From: Roseiarcus sp963798015
GTDB taxonomy: Bacteria > Pseudomonadota > Alphaproteobacteria > Rhizobiales > Beijerinckiaceae
DNA: 64,000 bases
Direction: 5' to 3'
Assembly: GCA_963798015.1 (NCBI GenBank)
Contig: CAWCSA010000005.1
Coordinates: 310,001-374,000, forward strand
Below, piece by piece: positions 58,331 through 64,000 of the stretch; position 1 is the first letter of the stretch; every line of letters begins with the position of its first letter. Below the pieces are notes generated by a model, which saw only the letters and a program-made list of their open reading frames with translations, did no database searches and was not told where the DNA came from. The translations under genes and the position numbers were made by a program.

Positions 58331-61325
58331 TGAGGCGCGCTCCTGCCTTGTCATAGAAAACCGGGCCTACGACCGTCACGCTGACTGCGCCGCTTGGCAT
58401 CGGGACGTGGAGCTTGGCGCCCATGTGCGACCGCCCCGCGGCGACGAGCGCAAGCGCGATCGGACGGCCTAGCGTCGCGCTGCGATAGGACGACGTGACG
58501 TGACCCAGCGCGGAGGAGCCGGTCGGCGGGTTCGCGCTTTCCGTCACCTGCGCGCCCTCTTCGAGCATAATCGTCGGGTTGTCCGTCAGGAGCCCGACGA
58601 GCTGCTGGCGATTCCCGGCCAGCATGTCGGGGCGCACAAGCGAGCGCTTGCCGACGAAATCTTTCTTCGTTTTTCCGATCATTCCGTCGAGGCCAAGGTC
58701 GGCGAGCGTCACCGTGCCGTCGGTCTCCTGGCCGACAATGACATAGCCCTTCTCGGCTCGCATCACATGCATCGCCTCGGTGCCGTAAGCGCAGCCGCCG
58801 TGCTTCCGCACCTCGGCCCACACCGCCTCCCATACGGCGCGGCCGAAATGCGAAGGCACATTGAGCTCATAGCCAAGCTCGCCGGTGAAGCTCACCCGCA
58901 TGAGTCGCGTCGGAACACCGCAGACGCGCGCCTCGCGCAGGCTCATATGCGGAAAGGCGTCGCCGGCGAGATCAACGCCCTCAACCAGCGGGGCGATCGT
59001 CTCCCGCGCGCGAGGTCCTTGCACGGCGATTGTCGCCCATTGTTCGGTGGTCGACGTGAGCCAGACTCTGAGATCGGTAAACTCGGTCTGGAGATAGTCT
59101 TCCATATGGGCGAGCACGCGCGGCGCGCCGCCGGTCGTCGTCGTAACGTGGAAACGGTCCGGCTTGAGGCGCGCGATCACGCCGTCGTCCATGAGGAAGC
59201 CGGCCTCGCTCAGCATGAGGCCGTAGCGGCATCGCCCGACTTCGAGCTTCTGGAAGGCGTTGGCGTACATACGTTCCAGAAACGTCGCCGCATCGGGGCC
59301 CACGACCTCGATCTTGCCGAGCGTAGTGGCGTCGAACAGGCCGACGCTGGCGCGTGTCGTGGCGCATTCGCGAGCGACCGTGTCGTGCATCGTTTCGTTG
59401 CCGATCGGAAAATACCAGGCGCGTTTCCACAGGCCTACATCCTCGAATGCCGCGTCGTTCTCGGCCGCCCATTCGTGGATCGGCGTGCGGCGGATGGGAT
59501 CGAACAAGTCGCCACGCGCGGGGCCGGCGAAAGCGCCGAAGGTCACCGGCGTATAGGGCGGGCGGAAGGTCGTTAAGCCCACCGCGGGGATCGGCTTCTT
59601 GAGCTGGGCCGAGGCGATTGCGAGCGCGTTCATGTTCGAGAGCTTGCCCTGGTCCGTCGCCATGCCGGTCGTGGTGTAGCGCTTGATGTGTTCGATCGAG
59701 CGCATGCCTTCCTGGACCGCTAGGCTCACATCCTTGGCGCAAACGTCGTTCTGGAAATCGACGAATGCCTTCACGCGACGATCTACGATCGCGGACAATG
59801 GAACGGCAGACGATGCGCCAAACGCTGGAAGATCGTCGCTGACCGCGTAAGTTCGCGCTCCCGGCGCCGTGAACCCCGCCGCTATCGCCGCGGCGCGCCC
59901 CGCCGCATCGCCCTCGGCAAGCACGCCGGCAAGGTCGAAGGTCGCGTTGCAGGCGCCGGCCGACCGCTCGCGCTGCCCCGATACTCCCGGCTTGAAGAGC
60001 TGCAGCGCCTCGTCGAACGCGAGCTTGCCGCGCGATTGCGAGAAAAGATGCACAGACGGCGTCCATCCGCCCGACATCAGGAGCGCGTCACAGGCGATTT
60101 TTCGCTCTCCGCCCTGATGCCTGATGCGAACCGCGTTGACCCGCAGGTGGCCTTCGGCGCCGAGGATCTCGGCGCCAGCGATGACCTCGATACCCGCCGC
60201 CCGCGCGGCCTGCGCCAGCGGTCCTTCGGCCCCAGGGCGCAGATCTGCGATCAACGCGATCCCAACGCCCGCTTTCTTGAGGTCGAGCGCGGCGCGGTAA
60301 GCGCTATCGTGTGCGGTCGCGACAACGACGCGGTCGCCGACCTTGGCGCCATATTGAAGGCCATAGCGCCGCGCGGAATCGGCTAGCATAATTGCCGGGC
60401 GGTCATTGTTAGCAAAGACGAGCGGACGCTCGATCGCGCCAGTCGCCAGCACCACCTCACGCACGCGCATTTGCCATAAGCGTTCGCGCGGCAAGTCAGG
60501 ATCGGCGATGAGTTCGGTTTCGGCGACGCGCTCGTTAAGCCCGATGAAATTCTGCGCGTAATAGCCGAACGCCTGCGTGCGCGTCATCAACCGTACGTTG
60601 GGCGCGGACCGCAACGCGGCGACCGTGTCCTCGACCCACTTCAGCGCACTCTTGCCGTCGATCTCGGCGTCCGCCTCGGCGAGGAGCGAGCCGCCCAGCG
60701 CAGGATTTTCGTCGCAGACGACGACGCGTGCACCCCTTTCGCTCGCGGCCAGCGCCGCCGCTAGACCCGCGGGCCCGGCGCCGACGATCAGCACGTCGCA
60801 ATGATCGAAGGTGCGCGTATAGCGATCCGGATCGGGCTCGCGTGGAGGGATTCCGAGGCCCGCTGCGCGGCGGATCATCGGTTCATAGACGCGAGCCCAG
60901 GCCCAGTTCTTGCCGAGCAGGTTCGGGCCCATGAAGGTCTTGTAGTAGAACCCGGCGCCAAACAGAGGCGAGACCAGGTCGTTAACGGCGCCAATGTCGA
61001 ACTTGAGCGAGGGCCAGCGATTCTGGCTCGAAGCGCGGAGCCGGTCAGTAAGCTCGATCTGGGTTGCGCGCAGGTTCGGGGTCAATCGGCCGGGCCCGCG
61101 TGCGACGGTGATAAGCGCGTTCGGCTCTTCGGCGCCGGCGCTGAGGACTCCACGCGGCCGGTGATACTTGAACGAGCGCCCGACCAGATGCACGCCATTG
61201 GCGATCAGCGCGGAGGCGAGCGTATCTCCGGCATAGCCTTGGTAGTCCAGGCCGTCGAAGGTGAAGACCAGAGGACGCGAGCGCTCAATTGAGCCACCGC
61301 TGGCGAGGCGAAACGGCTGGCTCAT
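58323..61325 (-). CDS. soxA: Sarcosine oxidase subunit alpha
   Basis: A 1000-residue SoxA, the standard size. Residues 15-100 form a ferredoxin-like N-terminal part (FTFDGLDYQGYAGDTLASAL). The dinucleotide-binding domain has VGAGPAGLAAALAASERGA near 177, and the C-terminal ~390 residues are GcvT-like, binding tetrahydrofolate (ATTLGKIEVVGPDAATFLER). The heterotetramer oxidises sarcosine to glycine, giving 5,10-methylene-THF and H2O2. It overlaps soxD and soxG. Confidence 0.94.
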   Translation of the reverse strand: MSQPFRLASGGSIERSRPLVFTFDGLDYQGYAGDTLASALIANGVHLVGRSFKYHRPRGVLSAGAEEPNALITVARGPGRLTPNLRATQIELTDRLRASSQNRWPSLKFDIGAVNDLVSPLFGAGFYYKTFMGPNLLGKNWAWARVYEPMIRRAAGLGIPPREPDPDRYTRTFDHCDVLIVGAGPAGLAAALAASERGARVVVCDENPALGGSLLAEADAEIDGKSALKWVEDTVAALRSAPNVRLMTRTQAFGYYAQNFIGLNERVAETELIADPDLPRERLWQMRVREVVLATGAIERPLVFANNDRPAIMLADSARRYGLQYGAKVGDRVVVATAHDSAYRAALDLKKAGVGIALIADLRPGAEGPLAQAARAAGIEVIAGAEILGAEGHLRVNAVRIRHQGGERKIACDALLMSGGWTPSVHLFSQSRGKLAFDEALQLFKPGVSGQRERSAGACNATFDLAGVLAEGDAAGRAAAIAAGFTAPGARTYAVSDDLPAFGASSAVPLSAIVDRRVKAFVDFQNDVCAKDVSLAVQEGMRSIEHIKRYTTTGMATDQGKLSNMNALAIASAQLKKPIPAVGLTTFRPPYTPVTFGAFAGPARGDLFDPIRRTPIHEWAAENDAAFEDVGLWKRAWYFPIGNETMHDTVARECATTRASVGLFDATTLGKIEVVGPDAATFLERMYANAFQKLEVGRCRYGLMLSEAGFLMDDGVIARLKPDRFHVTTTTGGAPRVLAHMEDYLQTEFTDLRVWLTSTTEQWATIAVQGPRARETIAPLVEGVDLAGDAFPHMSLREARVCGVPTRLMRVSFTGELGYELNVPSHFGRAVWEAVWAEVRKHGGCAYGTEAMHVMRAEKGYVIVGQETDGTVTLADLGLDGMIGKTKKDFVGKRSLVRPDMLAGNRQQLVGLLTDNPTIMLEEGAQVTESANPPTGSSALGHVTSSYRSATLGRPIALALVAAGRSHMGAKLHVPMPSGAVSVTVVGPVFYDKAGARLNG

Positions 61326-61627
61326 TTGCGCTGCTCAGCGCGTTGGGATGCGACGTCCGGCCGCGGCTCGCCCGCTTTGTAGGTCGCAACGATCTTGTCG
61401 CTCAACGTGTCGCGCAGGCAATTGAAGAAGCGCCCGCAGCCGAACGCGTGGCGCCAGCGCTCGGCGAGCACGCCCTTCGGGTTCGAGCGGAAATAAAGGA
61501 AGTTCGCCCAGTCTTCGTCAGTGACGGCGCTCGGATCAGCGGGACGCGCGACATGCGCTTCGCCGCCGTAAGCGAACTCGATCTCCGGACGCGCCATGCC
61601 GCAATAGGGGCAATCAATCAGGAGCAT
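61322..61627 (-). CDS. soxD: Sarcosine oxidase subunit delta
   Basis: A 101-residue SoxD. The zinc site is formed by the cysteines of LIDCPYCGMARPE together with a histidine and cysteine in RHAFGCGRFF, as in the characterised enzyme. FLYFRSNPKGVLAERW is the family core. Its stop overlaps the soxA start by 4 bp. It is a structural subunit of the tetramer. Confidence 0.93.
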   Translation of the reverse strand: MLLIDCPYCGMARPEIEFAYGGEAHVARPADPSAVTDEDWANFLYFRSNPKGVLAERWRHAFGCGRFFNCLRDTLSDKIVATYKAGEPRPDVASQRAEQRK

Positions 61628-61762
61628 GACGCGAACCTAGCGCAAAGCGAGTTCGATCGGCACTGCGCTGACCCCGGCCCTCTCGCCATAGCCCGTCGAG
61701 AGACGGGCGTCTTCCCGGCCGGCTGAGGGTTTGTGCGCCAGGGGTCAAGATCATCTTGCCGC

Positions 61763-63013
61763 TCAATGCGCGACCGCGGCGGCGGCCGCTTCGTCGATCA
61801 GCCGGCCGGAGCGAAAGCGTTGAAGCGTGAAGGGCGCGGCGAGCGGATGCGGCTCAGCCTCAGCGATTGTATGCGCGAACACATGGCCCGAACCTGGCGT
61901 CGCCTTGAAGCCGCCGGTGCCCCAGCCGCAATTGACGAACAGCCCGGGAACCGGTGTTTTCGCGATAATAGGCGAGCGGTCCGGCGTCACGTCGACGATG
62001 CCGCCCCAGTTGCGCAGCATTCGCATGCGGCGCACGGGTGGGAAGAGTTCGCAGATCGCCTCCAGCGTATGATTGGCGATGTGAAGGCCGCCGGTCTGCG
62101 AATAGGACATATAGGCGTCGGTGCCGGCGCCGATGACGAGTTCGCCCTTGTCCGATTGCGACATGTAGGCGTGGATCGTGTTCGACATCACGACGCATGG
62201 CATCATCGGCTTCACCGGCTCGGACACCAACGCTTGCAGCGGATAGCTCTCGAGCGGCATGCGGACGCCGGCCATCGCCATCACGACTGACGTATGCCCG
62301 GCGGCCACGACGCCGACCTTCTTGGCCGCAATCGGGCCCCGTGTTGTCTCGACGCCCGAGATGGCGCCGGAGGCGTCGCGGCGGATCGCCGTCACCTCGC
62401 AATTCTGGACGATGTCAATTCCGCGCGCCGACGCTGCGCGCGCATAGCCCCAGGCGACGGCGTCGTGCCGCGCTGTGCCGCCGCGCCGCTGCAGCGCCGC
62501 GCCGACGACCGGATAGCGCACGTCGCGCGCGATGTTGAGAATGGGGCAGAAGGCCTTCGCTTCTTCGGGGGAAAGCCATTCATTGTCGACCCCGGCCAGG
62601 CGATTGGCGTGCACGTGACGTTTGCCCACCTGAACGTCATGCGTATTGTGCGCCAGCATGAGCACGCCGCGCGGCGAATACATGACGTTGTAATTCAGGT
62701 CGTGGGACAGGCCCTCCCACAGCTTCAGCGCGTGGTCATAGAGCGCCGCCGATTCCTCCCAGAGATAGTTGGAGCGGATGATCGTGGTGTTGCGCCCGGT
62801 ATTCCCGCCGCCGAGCCAGCCCTTCTCCAGCACCGCGACATTGGTCAGGCCGTGCTCCTTGGCGAGGTAATAGGCGGTCGCCAGCCCATGTCCGCCCCCG
62901 CCGATGATGATCACATCATAGGCGGCCTTCGGCTCAGGGTTGCGCCATTGCTCCGGCCAGCCAGAATTGTGCTTAAGCGCCTGCAACGCGACATTGATGA
63001 TTGAGAATCGCAC
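61763..63013 (-). CDS. soxB: Sarcosine oxidase subunit beta
   Basis: A 416-residue flavoprotein subunit. The FAD motif is VIIIGGGGHGLATAYYLAKE, and the conserved histidine region RRGGTARHDAVAWGYARAA includes the candidate site of covalent FMN. TGGFKATPGSG near the C-terminus closes the flavin pocket. It performs sarcosine oxidation at FAD. It is the first gene of the operon, 135 bp before soxD. Confidence 0.94.
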   Translation of the reverse strand: MRFSIINVALQALKHNSGWPEQWRNPEPKAAYDVIIIGGGGHGLATAYYLAKEHGLTNVAVLEKGWLGGGNTGRNTTIIRSNYLWEESAALYDHALKLWEGLSHDLNYNVMYSPRGVLMLAHNTHDVQVGKRHVHANRLAGVDNEWLSPEEAKAFCPILNIARDVRYPVVGAALQRRGGTARHDAVAWGYARAASARGIDIVQNCEVTAIRRDASGAISGVETTRGPIAAKKVGVVAAGHTSVVMAMAGVRMPLESYPLQALVSEPVKPMMPCVVMSNTIHAYMSQSDKGELVIGAGTDAYMSYSQTGGLHIANHTLEAICELFPPVRRMRMLRNWGGIVDVTPDRSPIIAKTPVPGLFVNCGWGTGGFKATPGSGHVFAHTIAEAEPHPLAAPFTLQRFRSGRLIDEAAAAAVAH

Positions 63014-63184
63014 TTGGACGCGGCCTTGAGATGTTCCGACGGACGATTGCCCACTTCGACAAGCGATTGCGAGAATAATTTCGCGGCGGCGGCGAAACTT
63101 TGTTGTTCGCGCGTCTCGCGCGAAGTTCGCGGCGATTCGCTCGAACGGTCCGTTGTCTTGTATAACGGAAATGACAGATATATG

Positions 63185-63213
63185 TTGACTTTTTCAGAAA
63201 TTGTGGTTATGAC
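63185..63213 (+). promoter_or_regulatory. Sigma-70-like promoter match pointing away from soxB
   Basis: TTGACT (63185-63190) and TATGAC (63208-63213) are separated by 17 bp, a near-consensus arrangement. It would transcribe rightwards into DNA where no gene is evident. It may serve a short untranslated transcript or be a chance match in an AT-rich patch. Confidence 0.3.
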
Positions 63214-63423
63214 CCACACCGTTGTGAACAGCGAGACATGATTGTCCGAGCGCGCTCCAAAAGGCTTTAGCCCAAGCCTGCCGAAAGCGGGCCCGACGGC
63301 GGTTCGAGCAGGGTGTCGACGTGGCTTTTCGGTGCCGGTCGTTGCGCACTCGCCGCCTGGTAATTTAAGTCCAACTTGCCACGGGAGATCAAAGTTGCGT
63401 GACTCTGAAGCCGCGTCCGTTGA

Positions 63424-63559
63424 CCTCACCCTGAGGCGCCGCGAAGCGGCCTCGAAGGGCGCTCCGGAGGGCGCCGAAGCGACGTTTCCATCGTCTGTCG
63501 CGTGTCTGGATGATCCTTCGAAGCGCTTTGCCAGAGGCAAAGGGGGCCTCAAGATGAGG
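63424..63559. repeat. REP-like inverted repeat
   Basis: CCTCACCCTGAGGCGCC... with CCTCGAAGGG near its inner end (63424-63459) is mirrored by TCCTTCGAAGC...GCCTCAAGATGAGG (63513-63559) in reverse complement, imperfectly. Palindromic elements with CCTGAGG / CTTCGA arms are common extragenic repeats in Hyphomicrobiales. The centre (63460-63512) shows no gene. Confidence 0.6.
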
Positions 63560-63715
63560 TGGTGGACGGAGTCATCCGAACTTGAAGGCCGACTTGAGAG
63601 TTATAAAGTTGCGCAAAAGAGCAGTTAAGTTCTTGAGATGATTGGGCCGCGTAAACTTGTGCGCCGGCCTGTCGGAGCGCCCCAGACGCCTCGCCTCAAG
63701 CGCCGGCAAGCGCCT

Positions 63716-64000
63716 CTACCGCGAGCAGCCGACGAGCTCTTTTTCCTCGACGGCGAACACCTTGCCCGCCTCGATCTGTAGTCCCTTCACCGTGCATTGG
63801 CGCCCATCGGCGAGCTTGAGCCGCGCGTCGTAAGCGCCAGCCGCCACGCCCTTGATCTTTAGCCGCTCGTCGTGATCGACCGTGCCATCAGGATCGTTCG
63901 TGGTCTGGTTGGGGCCGAAAGTGGACGTGCCGGCGGGCGCGAGTTCGAGCGACTTCACCGTTGACGACGTCAGGTTCCAGAATTGAGTGTCTTTCGCCAT
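63716..64000 (-). CDS. Small protein of unknown function at the window edge
   Basis: A 94-residue minus-strand frame beginning at an ATG exactly at 64000, so the true start may lie outside the window; an upstream signal peptide is possible. The sequence (DTQFWNLTSSTVKSLELAPA, then DPDGTVDHDERLKIKGV and CTVKGLQIEAGKVFAVEEKE) suggests a small beta-rich domain with a probable disulfide (CTVK and the C-terminal GCSR). Similar short extracytoplasmic domains with a LAPAGT...DxDGxVDxDER pattern occur in proteobacteria without known function. Confidence 0.6.
   Translation of the reverse strand: MAKDTQFWNLTSSTVKSLELAPAGTSTFGPNQTTNDPDGTVDHDERLKIKGVAAGAYDARLKLADGRQCTVKGLQIEAGKVFAVEEKELVGCSR

Larger units (their letters stand above)
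63014..63715. other. Intergenic region with a promoter-like site and REP-like repeat, 702 bp
   Basis: No credible gene is present: open frames on both strands have random composition and cross the repeat. The soxB promoter must lie near 63014-63200; on the minus strand TTATAC at 63165-63160 with TCAACA 17 bp upstream is a weak candidate. A stronger plus-strand promoter-like pair (63185-63213) points away from soxB. A REP-like inverted repeat occupies 63424-63559. Confidence 0.5.

Noticed and set aside
63242..63628. A 128-codon plus-strand frame after soxB
   Set aside because: It runs through the REP-like inverted repeat and has random composition.
1..64000. CRISPR arrays, insertion sequences, prophage genes or biosynthetic clusters
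   Set aside because: No regularly spaced direct repeats, transposase, phage structural gene, or NRPS/PKS-type gene was found.

Overview
The window looks like a chromosomal stretch of a high-GC alphaproteobacterium of the order Hyphomicrobiales (Rhizobiales), possibly of the Beijerinckiaceae/Methylocystaceae type. This rests on the gene repertoire and order (yajC-secD-secF-Mth938-squalene/phytoene synthase; trpF-trpB; accA; ETF-ubiquinone oxidoreductase), on REP-like palindromes typical of the group, and on two tRNA genes that encode CCA. The placement is an inference; no rRNA is present. Three stretches are clearly more AT-rich than the rest (about 26600-27600, 50000-51200 and 52750-53430) and hold genes I cannot assign.

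Layout. 1-5870: a truncated TetR-type regulator divergent from a metallo-beta-lactamase-fold hydrolase and a five-gene branched-chain-amino-acid-type ABC importer. 5870-14010: a sugar-acid locus with a frameshifted FadR/GntR regulator, a gluconate 5-dehydrogenase-like SDR and an L-idonate 5-dehydrogenase-like enzyme on the minus strand, divergent from a ribose-type ABC importer whose second permease is also frameshifted. Remnants of a methyltransferase and perhaps an aldo/keto reductase flank it, so the locus is either decaying or carries assembly indels. 14067-19260: DUF938 methyltransferase, SHOCT protein, ETF-QO, and an SDR translationally coupled to an ECF sigma factor with a C-terminal extension. 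19714-19880: tRNA-Gly(CCC) and tRNA-Trp(CCA). 20015-28989: accA, uxuA, cupin, trpF-trpB (no trpA), a ModE-type regulator, a branched-chain aminotransferase, an AT-rich pair of overlapping membrane-protein genes, and a FolP-FolK fusion.

29129-39313: M20 peptidase, PiT phosphate transporter, an oxalate/formate-type MFS transporter with its 45-residue small partner, and a second branched-chain-type ABC importer whose two ATPases are fused in one chain. 39822-44122: SecDF-YajC export genes followed by homologues of the complex I assembly factors NDUFAF3 and NDUFAF6. 44482-49798: aquaporin, MscS-type channel, ABC-F protein and an exported protein. 50008-55049: unknown proteins, an enoyl-CoA hydratase with a 66-bp relic copy of its own 3' end, a cupin and two SDRs. 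55326-57443: copper delivery to cytochrome oxidase (CtaG, PCu(A)C, SCO). 57761-63013: the heterotetrameric sarcosine oxidase operon soxBDAG. The end holds REP-like sequence and a small unknown protein at the window edge.

Together the genes describe a metabolically broad heterotroph: uptake of amino-acid-like and sugar-like solutes, hexonate/hexuronate catabolism (idonate, gluconate, mannonate), sarcosine demethylation, acyl-CoA oxidation feeding ETF-QO, and standard housekeeping. No single obvious new defence or biosynthetic system is visible. The best candidates for undescribed biology are the AT-rich membrane pair (26570-27498), the FolP-FolK and LivG-LivF fusions, the SDR/ECF-sigma couple, and the unknown proteins at 50008-51093 and 52947-53423.
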